Origin: Rhipicephalus microplus
Taxonomy: Eukaryota; Arthropoda; Arachnida; Ixodida; Ixodidae
Assembly: GCF_043290135.1 (NCBI RefSeq)
Contig: NC_134701.1
Location: 100,394,702-100,458,701, forward strand
Direction of reading: 5' to 3'
DNA length: 64,000 nt
Under the pieces are notes generated by a model. The model was not told where the DNA came from, ran no database searches, and saw only the letters and a list, made by a program, of their open reading frames with translations. The position numbers and the translations under genes are program-made. How positions within the stretch are numbered: position 1 is the first letter of the stretch; every line of letters begins with the position of its first letter. Below are positions 11,951 to 24,960 of this stretch, in pieces.

Positions 11951-14550
11951 CTCCATCATTCACTCCGTGCTGCCATTTTTTCTTGCTCCAAGGGTGTGAG
12001 TAGGGCGCCGAGACGTTTCAACAAAATGGAGAGCACATGCTCGCCCAAAAGCTTGTCTGCAAAATTGGAAAAAAGCCACCGCCCCTTTACTCAATTTTTT
12101 TAATTTCATGAAATGAGGTTTGATGGCCAAGTTAGTTTGTTAATTCAAGGTTATTATATTGTTTGATGAGACATTGAAGATAACACATGAGTGCTTCTTG
12201 GGGAATCAAATTATTATTGTTAAATCAAGAACCTCATAATACCAAGCTTCATTAAGTCATGTTTTATTTCAATCATACTACTGACTAAATGATTGAATTT
12301 TTGTGAAAGAACTGACCCAGTCTCGATCTCAACAGTTCCATCATTATTCAACATAAAATTTTTGGGCGAAGAATCAAGGTATAGGCTTGAATTTTAATGA
12401 AGATTACGTTTAGCTGAGCAATCAATCAGGTTTTTATTTATTCGTATGAAAGGTAATCTACACTTTACTTTGCATGGACTTAATCATAACAAAAACAAGG
12501 CCTACGCTGTGCCACTCAATATTTATTTTTTGCGCTCTACATAATCAACATAATACGCAAAGTTATCCTCCCCCTCCGTGCTGTTTAAGGAACCTTAAGG
12601 TAAGTCATACGTTACCTAAACCGAGCCTTATTTAAGTACGAAGAAAGTTCTGCGATAAGCACGAGGTAGGTTCTTGGACACGTTAAGGGTGGACTTATGG
12701 CTGATGCTGACCTAAATCACAAGGATATGTTTAGGTTGGTTTTTGAATACGTAGGTGAAACTACAAGCGCTCAAGCTTCGGTGGGTGGCGCTAAATCTCC
12801 TCTTTTCAAACGGAGGACCCGAGGGTGATGAAGAATGAAACCATATACGGGCTTCGACCATGTCTCCCCCCCCCCCCAAAAAAAAACCAGTCCTGGCGTA
12901 AGCCGCCAAACAATAATCACCTTACTCCTGGAAAATGATGTGGGGCCTCTGTCTACGTCAAACCAGAAAAGATGTCAACAGGTGCTTGCAACCCAGATGA
13001 GTACTCTCCTTTACTTAAAATGAAATTAGGATATCTTATACGCAACCTTCATCAGTTATATTCAGTCATAATGGCCCCGCCTGAGGACTCTCAAACAATG
13101 CAAACAACTTGAGTTTCCAATTTTGGCGTCAAGAATCCTCTACATTAAGAAGAAAATGGGGGGGATAGGCAAATATTGTAACATGCTGACAAACGCCGAC
13201 ATCGTTCCTTAACTTCCACATTTAAACAGCGCATAACTAAAAAACTAGTTTAAGAGAGCTAATTGAGACAGCATATACAGTGCATATTAAACATGCTGTG
13301 TAAGGTGTACAGTCCTTCTGAGAGGTGGAAAATTTATTTATTATGCAACTGAACCAATTTCACCTCTAGCGAAAAAAAATGGACTCAGTTTTCCTGCTTT
13401 GTTTGCACGTGTTTGCAAAGTATATAGTGTGAAACATTAAGCAACAAGTCAGGGTGAAATAAGACAGTACACTCTCCAGTGCTGTGCAGACAGCAGCACT
13501 GAAAATATGTTAGGTAAGATTTTGTAATAGAGTGCATAATTTTTGAAGCACTCACGAGGGCAAGAATCACTCAATTGACGTGCAATTTTCTTATAAAAAT
13601 ACTTATAAACATAAACAATATAACCTAAACAAACGTAAACAGTATTCAGAAAGCTGAAGCAAAAGCAAGTAGTTATGTAGAAGGCCTTGATGAGGTTTTC
13701 GATGTAGCAGCACAATATTTTATTTGACAAGTCGTGTTTTTATATGCAAAATCTATTTTACTTTTATTGTACCAATAAAGGGGTAGCAAAACCTGTACAA
13801 AAAAGCATATTGCTAAATTATGCACACATAATAAATTTAACACAATTAAGTTCAGGTCCGAAGGTTACACGTGTAAGAGTGCTGGTCCTGTCAGTGCATC
13901 TCTGCCTTCTGTCCTAATGTTGTTTGTGCTAGAACACTTATATTTCTCATGTGCCAATCAGCCTGGTGAGACTGTTCTGCCTCTTGAAATCCTTGCATAA
14001 ACAACCACACTGTACAATGCTAATTACACCACAGCCACACAGCACTGTGATATATAAAACTATATGAAGGAAGTACATTCATGTATAAAAATCAATACTG
14101 TGGCAGAATATTAAGTCTCACACTATACATGTCATTTTTATTATCGTGGAGGCTCGTTTGCACAATATTACTGACAAACGAAGGTGATACACACGCATAG
14201 ATTGCAGGGACATCTCTACGCTACGCAGAAAACACGGCTCCAGCTTACCATAGTAAGACAGTATGTTGGACCAGTTGGTTAGCATCCATCGTGAACTTAT
14301 TTAAAGTGCAACACCAGTAAAAACAGAGGACAGGGAAGGAGCAAAAAAGACAGAAAAGACGGGCTTACTATTCGCACTATTACGTTTACCTATCTCAAGT
14401 AAGTGTCAGATGGTCTAGTCTACACTGCACCACTATTTTCAGTTTATGATACTGTTTCTATGGTAGGCAAGCTTTACTGAGCCAATTTACGAATCAAATC
14501 ACACACAAACGCGAGCGCAAGGCCACACACTAAATGGCGGTACGTCTTTG
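11951..14550. other. AT-rich stretch; short C12/A9 homopolymer at 12866-12886
   Basis: No supported gene. A run of 12 C directly followed by 9 A sits at 12866-12886. The rest is unremarkable AT-rich DNA. Confidence 0.5.
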
Positions 14551-16500
14551 CTTTCTTTATAATGCAATGCGAGTGCTGCCTGCGTCCGGCGCCGTACGAC
14601 GCACATGAGAGATATTCAGGATAATATACGTGTATGTTATCTCAGTTGTGACTAATTTCTTTCCACAACGACGTGTCTGGCGTCGTGGCTCTCTGCCCGC
14701 ATAAACGTTGTCGCAGCGAATCGATAGCGTGGACAATAACAATGTCTGTCCGTCGCAAAGAGGCATAAGGCTGCGTCTCTACAAATCCTCCTTCGCTTGC
14801 GATAGCACAGCCTTCTGCTGAGTTGCACACTTCATATAATAATTAGTTCCACTTACCTTTCATGTTGCTATGCACAAATCAGCCATGGGCTTCAGCCACC
14901 CACTGTGGAATTATTCCAGTGCCCGTAGTGCAGTACAGTCCTTTGATTCCTTGAACGCCTCGTTCATGATCGGCGCTCCAACAAGCGCATGGCTTGTGCA
15001 CGATCTTTCCACATTGCATAGTCAAGGGATGATGTTTCCTCATACAAAATTATTGTTCTCGCCGTGAATGTTTTTAAAAACGAAAATAGCACACACAAGA
15101 TGCTGACAAAGAACAAAAATAAATACTATTCGACCTTCGCTGTGGATGGCTTTGCATCGTAGACTCAATTTGAAAAAAAAAGACACGCAGCCACTAATTT
15201 TAGTGCACGCTGCTTCTTTAAAAAAGTAGCTTAAAATAGCAATCACAGCTTATCTTGAATAGTAATTTTAACATGTAAACGAAATAAAGCCTAAATTATT
15301 TTTTGGTATTTTCTATCAGAAGACAGGCTGAGAGTGCGGCCAGATAGCCTTATACTTTTCCATCCACCATAACAATGTTCTACAACAGTTGAACGTACAG
15401 TGCGTTTTTACATACTTACAGGTCTATTAAACTTGTAGAACGTTTCCACGAAACAGCAGTTTTCAAGCCATCGTGATCAGAGGTGGTATCACCACTACGT
15501 ACGACGTTAGCCTGTAGATTGAAGTGGCACTGTTTAAACCACCTGTAATATGGAAATCTTTGTAACATAATTAATCTATGTTCGATGCGGAATTAGTGAT
15601 CGAGCTAAATCGCAGCTAAAGCGTCTCGGGTTAGCACGCATTTATGGCTAGATCAGACCAGTTGTTGACGCAGAAAACGCGGTCTGATTGTGCACAGCCC
15701 TGATTGTGCACGAAGGTAGGCGATATCACATTAGAGCTTTGAGTAAAAAGCTGCAATTGCTAAGCTTGTCTCTAGGCTGTCCTGTTATAAATCTTTGCAA
15801 GAAGGTCTTGTAGCTTTGCAAAAAAACAAGCATCTGGGCGCACTGTTGGTGATGAAGCCAAAAAACTCAAGGTTTACTCGAAGTAAAAGCGACAGCGAAA
15901 CTGGAGACAACAGGGCAATGGTAGACGAGATACGAACACAAATAAATGATCAAATTACCAGGTCCGATCGTATGTCGTACCTGAATGAAACTCTGCAGTT
16001 TTATTTGAAAAAAAGAACCAACAAATATGTAGTCATCACGTAGCCAAGCGCAAGGGCAGGTGTCTACAATTAGGAAAAAAAACAAGCACGGATGGCGTAG
16101 TCAGCTGCGCAAAGAGGACGGCTGTTGTGTGTGGGTTATACTCTTGGATAGAAATCTATGCTTCCTGAGCGACTCGCCGGTCACAAATAAAAATTTTGCG
16201 TGTGGACGCATTTCGAAGAGTGCCCTAAAACAATAACGAGGGACTGATGGGCTCGAAGAAACGTACATATTTAAACTTGTTCCCGGCACACACTAACACC
16301 ACCACCTACAACCCGAATGAGACGATCCATATGTGCTGTCGCGAGATTTAACCTGCTGCGCAGCCCAAGGCATACCTTCATCGGTATGTGTGCTTGCTGC
16401 CGAAACCAAAGCTTTTATAAAAGACAGAATCGCCCCCTATGCAGAACACTCGAAGTATAATATCGGGACTTGAGGCGTCTTTCACCCCCCCCCCCATCTC
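14551..16500. other. Less AT-rich interval with a consensus splice donor on the minus strand
   Basis: Between 14560 and 15020 base composition rises towards GC. On the minus strand ATGAAAG (14857-14863) is followed directly by GTAAGT (14851-14856), a perfect 5' splice-site consensus. This could be the end of a 5' exon, but no downstream exon could be linked. An 82-codon open frame at 15795-16043 on the plus strand has no recognisable domain. Confidence 0.25.
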
Positions 16501-16524
16501 ACCCAAAATTAGATTGAAAACAGG

Positions 16525-16860
16525 CAAGAGATTGGCGCAAATTACAAACCAATTATTTTCCCAGCTTGCTCCTCTACACAGAATGTTTCCAGATTTACCC
16601 TGACTCGATATGTAAAGCCTGTAAAATAGAAGTGGCCTTTCTAAGCCACATGCTATGAGGGTGTCCCAGAATCAAAAGGACTCCCCAGAACCTCTCTAGG
16701 AACGATGGCGTAAAACACTGCTACGCTTCAACATAGAAGACGAAAGCTGGGCTATCCAGCAGGCCAGGGAGGCTTTTGGGAGACAAGAACTCCCATCCTC
16801 CATCAGAGTGGTCAGGTTCCGGACCAGCACTAGCGGGATCTCGCATTGAAGTTGTTTTGT
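16525..16860 (+). pseudogene. 3' scrap of a LINE ORF2 (terminal CCHC region)
   Basis: In one plus-strand frame from about 16560 the sequence reads LYTECFQIYPDSICKACKIE, followed by FLSHML, a stop and GCP. This is a CX2CX8HX4C zinc-knuckle-like motif of the kind that closes the ORF2 of RNase H-bearing LINEs; the I element at 27.4-33.3 kb has the same motif in CEKCGEALTVLHVLIQC. A Trp-to-stop change interrupts the motif. The following sequence (about 16700-16830) continues as decayed C-terminal coding sequence. Upstream at 16483-16495 there is a poly-C run. Confidence 0.55.
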
Positions 16861-17934
16861 TCATTCCTTTCGTCGTATTGAAAAATATATTCGGGTACAC
16901 TGCTGCATCCAAGCAACGTATTGCCCACACACAAAAAAGTACAAATGTATACCAACTATAATTCATTATGGTATAAAGCCGTTAGTTGAAAGCATTTTTT
17001 TTCACTGCAATGTAGTTGAGCATGTTTCAGAAAAAGGACAGCTACATAGGGAAAAACTAGATAAAAAATTACGGGCATGTCCAGATACTGAAAATAGACA
17101 AGACAAATTCTTCAAAAACTCGCTGTATTTAGATTATCTGCACATTCATACTGTATCTGCATGAACATGATTTATTGCAAAAAATTGCAGTAGGTTGATC
17201 AGGTAAAATAATATTTAATAACAGGTCTGGTATGGATGTGCCATTAGTGCTATATTTTGTTTTATTAAGTAACGCAAATGGTACCCAGATGAATGAAGAT
17301 AATTTATGCGTAAAATTTGGTGCTAGTACAAAACTTAAACCACCTAAATGATTGTCTTAAGTGGAAGATGACGAATTTATATATGTATTGAGAGATCCTC
17401 CTACTGCATTGTATATGAAACCGGCTGACTGCGTGTATTTGCAGCATAAATTGTCTAGTGTGTCAGAGTAGAGCAATGAACTCTACTATATGCACATGCA
17501 CATAACTCATTATCCCATTCTTTCTTTTCTTACCCTTTTCCCGGCCATTTACTTTTACTATAGAGTGAGAAAACTGTTCGGGAGTCTTGCTTATTCTCGT
17601 GTTTTTCCATGATTTTTTTATATTTCTTTCTGTCTAACTTTAAACACCTTTGTAGTTTTAAAATCCAATAATCACTTACATAAAGACCAATGAACTTGAT
17701 AAATGTAGGGGAATAGTTTTATATTGATCTTTATTTGTGCATACGCTACGCGATTTTATGCATGAAAACTGATAACCAAGCAACTCAGCATGTTGAACTC
17801 TTGTATATTAGTATGCACAAAATTGACGAAACTCACACTGGTTTGATTGGAAATGGAGGAGGCACTGCCCAAACGCATGCCTCTTACTAAATACTAGAAA
17901 CTTGAACAGCATAAGAAATTCATATACCAGCATA
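16861..17934. other. AT-rich stretch without recognisable feature
   Basis: I see no gene or repeat boundary here. Confidence 0.5.
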
Positions 17935-18545
17935 TATATTTAACCCTTGACTTGACTGAAGTGACATGTGTCCGGGCCTGAAAGTTCATCTTTCTGAGCA
18001 TCATGTATGGTACTTATCCCTTGACTTCAAATGTTTACGCCAGCCCCTACCCCAAATCTTGCAAGAGTGGAAGGGTATGGAACTATGGAACTATCAAACA
18101 CCAAAGTATGTAGTAGCCTCAACCAAAAAGCTTCTCGCTGCATAGGGTATCAAACACCCTAAATCGAAATGCACCTTGGCACAGTTTCTGAAGTCTTCCA
18201 AGCATGTGAGACATTGAACCGTTGACCCCATTGGCAATTAGTATATTAAACCATTGCTCATGAAGTATACAGGTGCTGTAACACTTAACCTTTGAGTGTG
18301 TTAGTTATAAAACACTTAGCTTCTGAGGAATACAAACTGGGCTTTCCAGGCATGCTAGGTAACATACCCTTGAGCTCTGTATCACAAAACACGCATATTA
18401 TACCAAGGGTGTCAAGACTTTCAACCCTTTCTACACGCATGATTCTGTTGTACTGAACCCTTGACTAATGTGACTAGAACTTTAACTCTGAATTTTTTAA
18501 GCGCAAAGTGGGTTGAATCTTTGACTTGAAGCGCAACCTACTTCA
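17935..18545. repeat. Degenerate array of AACCCTTGACT-like units
   Basis: Variants of AACCCTTGACTT recur about seven times, near 17942, 18019, 18217, 18287, 18366, 18456 and 18512, with irregular spacing of roughly 55-200 bases and with intervening phrases that also look related (TATCAAACACC twice between 18090 and 18160). It resembles a very old tandem array. Chance cannot be excluded in AT-rich DNA. Confidence 0.3.
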
Positions 18546-21170
18546 AATCTAAACCACCCAATCCCAGTTATCGCAGAGAGTATAAAACCCTCCCATATAC
18601 TATAGGTTTGGAATTCATGCAGAACTTCCGTAAAATGTTTTATGCCAACTCAACTTCTCTGCAAGATAAATCATGTTATGTATTGAGAAATCATCATATC
18701 GGGCAGCTAAGCTTTAATTAACAGTTTTTTTCTGTGGGGTGGTCACTACATACACCTCATGTACTATGTAATCCACGTTATGCTTTATATTTGTGCTGTT
18801 CTTGCTATTAGCAATGCATTAATAGCTACTTTAATTTACATATACCTATTTGTTTACTGGGGCTTTTATATTGGTTCCTTTCATTGTTGTTTACCTAGCT
18901 TACTATGATGTGTTTTGCTCAGCTATAATCTGGCACTGAGCTTTTGCATTTAGCAACAGTCGAATAGTGAGACAATACCTTCTGCTTGAATGCATTTCAT
19001 GTAACGTCTGTACACATAATCTTGAGGTTCTGGCTGAGGAACACCTTGATGTGAATCAGTTTGTAGATAAAGAATTTCAAATTCGATGCCACATGATCAA
19101 TTTTATTGTGCTACACAATTGCACTATGATACAACAATGCTTCTGTTGCATTTTGCATATTTCAGTGATGTGCTTGTGTGTTTATGAATTGTTTTTATGT
19201 GCCTTATTAATGTTCTCTATACCGTGCTATGCTTCATGCAACTGATATAAGGCTGTTTATTAATATGAACTAGTTGTTTTTGTACGTCTATTACCAGACT
19301 TTCATTTGTTTAGAATAAGTAAGAAGCATTTCAAGTAAACATAATAAAAATGATAGAGCAGTGGATATGAAAGTGACTTCTTCTTAACAAAGCTGGTATA
19401 TACCACTGATTTGGCTGTAAAACTCATGAGAGAATATGAAAATAAAACATTTCTCAAGATTGAGTGGTTCCCTGCTAATACACAATGATTCAATTTATTT
19501 AAAACACAATGCACGTTTACGACTGCTCAGCCTGGATGAGTAGAAATCAAAAGGTAGCTTGCAAGTATACCAAAAGGAGAAAAACTAACAGCAACATGTG
19601 AACTGCAATATTACCATATAAAAATTTATGAACTCTATCAAAACAATAAAGTTTATCGATGAGAATGGCTTTACGTTTGATTTGTCAAAAAAAAACTCGA
19701 ATGCATTTGTTCTTGCTTGGCGTGAACCTAATGATTCTAGGTTATGGTGTCAAGTTTATTTATTATCTCATGGAGACAAATATTGAACCATGAGATTGGA
19801 AAGAGACTGTTATTTTCGAGGAGAAAAAGAGGCTCAGGGCTTTAAATGTTCATCACCCGTTTCGAGTTTGCATACGTGTTAGGAGTATGCATAATGGCTG
19901 TTGGCAAGTTGGTGCTAAGGTATTTAAAAAAACTGCATCGAAACATTTCAAAAGCGTTAGTATTGTGATAGTGAGGTAAATACTTAAATTATATCTCTTA
20001 ACGTGATGTTTACTAAAAAGCCAAGCCTCTGTGATAGACTGAAACATTATTATGCAAAACTTTTGTCTCCACCGGTGTCATGAACTCATACGTCATTGCA
20101 TATATGTCACATTCAACGTTCACAATTTTAGTTTTGTCCCCTGAAGACCTACGTTCCTCCTAATCATGTACATAGGTACGTGCATTCATGGACACACATA
20201 TATGTGTGATTGCACCTCTCTGTGGTGCAGTTGGCACGCTTTATAATGCTCATCTTTACCATTGCAACTAGCCTTAACTCACATATGCATACCACAGCAC
20301 ATCGCTTCATAAGCACCCTTATACACAGTATTTCAATTAGGAATTGTCCTAAGAAAAAACAAAAACATACTACCAAGCTGCCTTCAAACTTTTTTGTCAT
20401 GGAAGGCACGTTGAGCTGTGTAAAGACACAAATAATTACAAATAAAATAAAGAATATTGCGTTGAATAACTTTTTATCTAGGGGAGACTAGGGATCTAGT
20501 CAAATGGGGAAATCGCAGCTCTTCTTGCCAAAAACCCGCTGCGACATTTTGACTTTTGCGAATGTATTTTCTGGCATTTACTGGTGAACAAAAAATATGC
20601 TAATTTCACAGTCGAAAACAAAACTCGGAATAAGGCAACTGTCATGCTCTTTCTAGACATCCAACATGAGTGATTTTGTTTTAAGAGCACTTGATTGACT
20701 TCGCTTTGTTGTTAGGCGGGTTTTGTTTGAGAGAAAGTACGGCGCACTTACGTTAACAAGATGAATAAGGCTGTAATCGCCGTTGTGAACAGTCGTGTCT
20801 TCGTCTAGCTGTTTTAGTTAACTCGTCGGAGCTTCGGTCTGAGTTTTGCTCGTGAATTTTGTGAATTTCACTCCTCCACAGTAAATACCTTGCGTTGATT
20901 GTTTAAAACCTCAAAGGGGCAAGGGGTTATTTGCAGAGGACAGATATTCTCCTATTTTAACCAAAAACGCATTTCTTGCAATTAAAGAGTTCATTTCTTT
21001 TGTTTATTGAAGGACATGATTATGGTGCCTAGTACGTTCATTATGATACGTCTCTTACCAAAGCACAAGTAACTGCGAAGGCAGCGATCCTATGCTTCAC
21101 ATTCTTTAATTTTGAAGATTGTCGGACACGTTCACATTCATAGCCGATTTGCTTTCATATAGGGTAGTAT
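18546..21170. other. AT-rich stretch; one weak exon-like segment near 20.8 kb
   Basis: No supported gene. On the minus strand at 20754-20815 about 19 codons (LDEDTTVHNGDYSLIHLVN) run up to a GTAAGT splice-donor consensus. A stop lies a few codons upstream and there is no clear acceptor, so I do not call an exon. Otherwise nothing is seen. Confidence 0.4.
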
Positions 21171-21257
21171 TTTTTATTGATACTTAGTACAAACAACATC
21201 ATACGTGGTTACAAAACATAACAATAAACGGCAATAAAAGTGTATAAATAAAACAAG
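21171..21257 (-). mobile_element. Probable 3' end of the RLE LINE, separated by gypsy B
   Basis: On the minus strand this short AT-rich piece ends in AATAAAAAA (about 21172-21180), a plausible polyadenylation signal and tail. It lies on the far side of gypsy B from the RLE LINE's 3' UTR at 26430-26560, and the 5-bp duplication ACAAG (21253-21257 and 26430-26434) shows the two were continuous before B inserted. That it belongs to the LINE and not to host DNA is inference. Confidence 0.45.
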
Positions 21258-21411
21258 TGCAAGGGGGTTTAATAGCGACGCCAGGTAATAGGCAGACAGC
21301 CGGTACGGAAACAAATGCTCGGGCAGTCCAGCGTCTACAGCTCGTACACCCGCTCGTGCTTCGCACTCAGCGATTGTCCCACAAGCCATTGCCTTGCGAA
21401 TTCCCCACTAC
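21258..21411 (-). repeat. 3' LTR of gypsy B
   Basis: 154 bp. On the minus strand it runs from GTAGTGGGGAATTCGC to CCCCCTTGCA. It matches 26277-26429 over its whole length except for about seven substitutions and one base of length. The left flank ACAAG (21253-21257) is half of the target duplication. Confidence 0.93.
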
Positions 21412-22630
21412 GATGCCCCGGCGACGAAGACGAGCCATCCTGGCGACTCAAGGTGACGAGAGAACAGGAGGGTCGTAACAGGGCTTGAGGCGACTGACGT
21501 GGACCGTCTCACGACCAAGGCGGCGCTTGTCCGTGGACGGCTTGAGCGGTTCAATCACATAGGTGACAGAAGAAGTGTGCTGTATGACGCGGTAAGGGCC
21601 CGTATACTTCGGTGCAAACTTGGGAGTCAGTCCAAGAGAGTGGAAAGGCAGTCGGAATCACACGAGAGAACCGACGAGGAAGATATTCTGAACAAGATCA
21701 TGGTCGTGGCGATTTTTTTGGAGGGCTTGATTATCGGCTGTGAAGGACCGTGTAAGCTGCCGACACTCTTCGGCATGTTCGGCCATTTCAGAAACTGGGC
21801 TGAACTCGGAGGCATCAGGATTGTATGGCAGAATTGTGTCGAGTGTGTTGCATGGGTCATGACCATATAAAAGAAAAAATGGAGAAAAGCCTGTTGTTGA
21901 TTGAATCGCCGTATTGTAGGCGTTCGTCACGAAAGGAAGAACAACGTCCCATTTGGAGTGGTCGGAATCAATATACATAGCGAGCATGTCTCCAAGGGTT
22001 CTGTTGAAACGTTCCGTTAGGGCGTTCGTCTGAGGATGGTTGGCTGCTGATATGCGGTGTACCGTGCGGCATGAATGTAGGAGCTGCTGCAGAGCTTCGG
22101 ACAAAAATACGCGACCTCTGTCACTCAGGAGCTCCCGTGCTGCACCATGACGAAGAACAAACAGGTGCAAGATGAAAATTGCAACGTCACGAGCGCCAGC
22201 CGAAGGCAGCGCTGCCGTTTCGGCGTACCTTGTCAGATGGTCGGCAGCCACAATCACCCATCGATTACCACCAACAGAGCACGGTAGTGGACCGTATAGG
22301 TCAATCCCAACACGGTCAAATGGGCGTGCAGGACATGGCAAAGGCTGCAGTTCACCGGGTGAAAGAGGGAATGTCTTGCGCTGCTGACACTGGGAACATG
22401 AGCGAATGTGTTTGCGTACAAACGTGTGCATACCCCGCCAGTAGTAACGTTGGCGGATCCGCTCATACGTCTTTAGCGCACCGGCGTTTGCGTGTTGTGG
22501 TTCAGCATGAAAATATTTGCAGATATCAGACCGCATATGGCTGGTATGACTAGCAGCCATTTACGACCCGCCACTTGATAGTTGCGACGCTATAACAGGC
22601 CATCCCGTATGACGAAATGCGTTGCTTGGC
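21412..22630 (-). pseudogene. pol: gypsy B pol: integrase
   Basis: Reading from about 22600 leftwards: a zinc-binding part (HANAGALKTYERIRQRYYW, then CSQCQQRK), then the catalytic core with Asp in GIDLYGP, Asp in LLSDRGRVF and Glu in LTERFNRTL, so the DDE triad is intact. The C-terminal part includes FFLLYGHDP and ends in a stop at 21658-21660; sequence resembling a tail continues in other frames towards the LTR. A stop near 22590 separates this from the RNase H region. The enzyme would join element DNA to the chromosome. Confidence 0.9.
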
Positions 22631-23390
22631 GGCGAAGAGCACGCGGATAACCGGAAGTTGATGCGTCAGAAAGCATATTCAAGAGCGAGGCAATCCAAGG
22701 GTCCTTCCGCTGTTCGGATGGCATGTCTGTGGCACTGACGGCAGAGGGGAAAAGGTCAAGGACTGATATATTCGTATCATGAGATTTCACGGGTGATCCT
22801 GAAAGCGCATCTGCGTCAGAGTGCTTTCGCCCCGATCGGTTGACGACGCATATGTCAAATTCTTGGAGGCGTAGTTCCCAATGTCCGAGGCTGCCAGAAG
22901 GCTCTTTCAGTGAAGCCAACCAACAGAGTGCGTGATGGTCAGTTACCTCATCAAACGTTTGGCCGTACAAGTAGGGGCGAAACTTGTTTAACGCCCACAC
23001 AATCGCGAGGTACTCTTTTCCCGTAACAGAATAGTTGGCTTCTGCCTTAGTGAGGGCGCGGCAGGCATAGGCGACCACATACTCCGTAAAACCTTGTTTG
23101 CGTTGCGTGAGTACTGCACCAAGGCCGACGCCATTTGCATCCGTGTATCTTCGGTTGGCGCAGTAGGGTCGCAATGGCGCAGTACGGGTGGTGATGTAAG
23201 GAGTTGGCGCAGTGTTGCAAATAATTCGTCACAGGCTGCTGTCCAATTCGAAAGATCTGCAAGGCCAGCAAGGAGTTTGGTGAGTGGAGCGATGATGGAG
23301 GCAAAGTTCCGGACAAACCGAAGAAAATAGGAGCACAGGCCCACAAAGCTCCGTAGCTCTCTAACTGTAGTCGGCTTAGGCAATTCGGCA
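22631..23390 (-). pseudogene. pol: gypsy B pol: RNase H and connection
   Basis: The landmarks are [34 protein letters not shown] and [12 protein letters not shown], then [16 protein letters not shown] stands where the A and C copies have TEKEC or TERKC, so a conserved acidic residue is lost. A frame change between about 23110 and 23180 separates it from the reverse transcriptase connection ([20 protein letters not shown]). Confidence 0.88.
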
Positions 23391-24260
23391 ACGGCATGAA
23401 GCTTGTCAGGGTCGGGAAGGATGCTGGCTTTCGAGACGACATGACCAAGTATGGTGAGTTGCAGGTTAAGCTGAAGCCTGGCGTTTGTAAGGCACTGTAG
23501 AATCTTACGCAGACGTGTGAGATGCGAAGTGAATTCGGGTGAAAAAACCACAACGTCATCAAGATAGCACAAGCATATGTTCCATTTGAGACCACGTAAA
23601 AGGCTGTCCATCATTTGCTCGATTGGGGCAGGCGCATTGCAGAGTCCGAATGGCATTACGATAAATTCATAAAGGCCATTCCTAGTGACAAACGCCGTTT
23701 TTGGACGATCAGACTCAGCCATTTGGACCTGCCATTAACCCGAGCGAAAGTCAAGCGAGGGAAAGAATTCTGCACCTTGGAGACAATTGAGAGCGTCGTC
23801 TATGCGGGCAAGAGGGTAAACATCTTTCTTTGTAATGTTGTTTAGGCGCCTGTAGTTTACGCAGAACCGGATTAAACCATCCTTTTTTTGACGAGTAATA
23901 CTGGGGAAGACCAAGGACTACAAGAAGGCTTGATGATTCCACGCTGTAGCATGTCGTCTACTCGTTCTGCAATTACGCGACGCTCAGCCGGTGACACACG
24001 ATAAGGGCGCTGGCGCAAAGGAGTAATTTTTCCTGTGTCAATTGTGTGCACAACGGTGTTCGTTCTTCCTAGCACCGCTTGGGGAAAGTCAAACGAACGC
24101 TTAAATTCGTGCAACGGGGTAACAAGCTGCTCTCGTTGAGCCGGGGCGAGATGGCTGTCAATAGAACGGTAAAATGCATCGGTAAACACGTTGATCGAGG
24201 CAGAGTAAGGAACCAACGCTTTAAGCTCCATATTCTGCTTTGGTGTCGAAGAAATCGGCA
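23391..24260 (-). pseudogene. pol: gypsy B pol: reverse transcriptase
   Basis: N-terminal part at 23872-24231 carries RQRPYRVSPAERRVIAERVD and SCSPWSSPVLLVKK. A frameshift at about 23875 follows the KK and further disruption covers the motif A region. The palm resumes at 23722 ([27 protein letters not shown]) and contains the catalytic CYLDDVVVF. Thumb sequence [17 protein letters not shown] follows. The identification is secure from these motifs; the copy is inactive through frameshifts. Confidence 0.9.
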
Positions 24261-24499
24261 GGCACTATAGTACCTTCATCGATAAGCTGAGTGTAGCCGA
24301 GCGTCTCGTTGCGGCGCAAACTGAGGGGGCACGAGTTGGAATTGGAAATAAATATCCCGGTAGTGTCTTGACAAAGCTCAATAACGGCGAATGGCAGTGA
24401 ACTACCGAAGATGTCAGATGGCGTGAATTGGACGGTCGCGTCAGAAAGTGAAGCACAGCAGGCGGGGACAAACTGGGCGCTGAAAGGAGGAAGGTCTAT

Positions 24500-24960
24500 T
24501 TTCGTCGCGGCGACAAGGTTAGCCGCACTAGATACGGCCGCAACAACAGAAGGCGCATCACGAAACGGTAACAGCTACACTTCGGCCCGAGCGCAGTCCA
24601 CCACGGCGTGATGACGTGATGAGCAATACCATCCCAGGATGTCATCGTGGGAACATGAAGCCAACACGTGAAATTCAATGGTGTACAACACGTCTCGAAT
24701 AACCACTTTTGCCGTACATGCCACGATGGGCTCAATTTGTTGGGCACTCGCAGTACTAAGACAAATCACGGGAGAAAGCATCGTCACTTTTCGAAGAGAG
24801 CGGCAGAGTCTTTGTCTAATCACAGATATCGCGGCACCGGTATCGATGAGTGCGAGTGTTCGTACACCTTCGACGATTACATCGATAAGATTGGCGGTAG
24901 ACAAGCGAGGACTTAAACAATTAGACGATGACGTAGCTCGTGTCTTCGGAGCTGGGGCAG
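24500..24960 (-). pseudogene. gypsy B protease
   Basis: Aspartic protease with the active-site motif LALIDTGAAISVI and, about 75 residues on, DDILGWY where related elements have a Gly-Met/Ile-Asp-Phe-Leu motif. The frame is open upstream to the gag end, in the -1 frame relative to the last part of gag (reading GKLTAPAPK at the overlap), so a gag-pro ribosomal frameshift is the likely mode of expression. The second half is probably disturbed at the WY position. Confidence 0.85.

Noticed and set aside
11430..12103. Long overlapping frames on both strands (up to 177 codons)
   Set aside because: The 4-bp degenerate repeat keeps several frames open; the predicted proteins are low complexity (RTDGRTHR, VRPSVRP).
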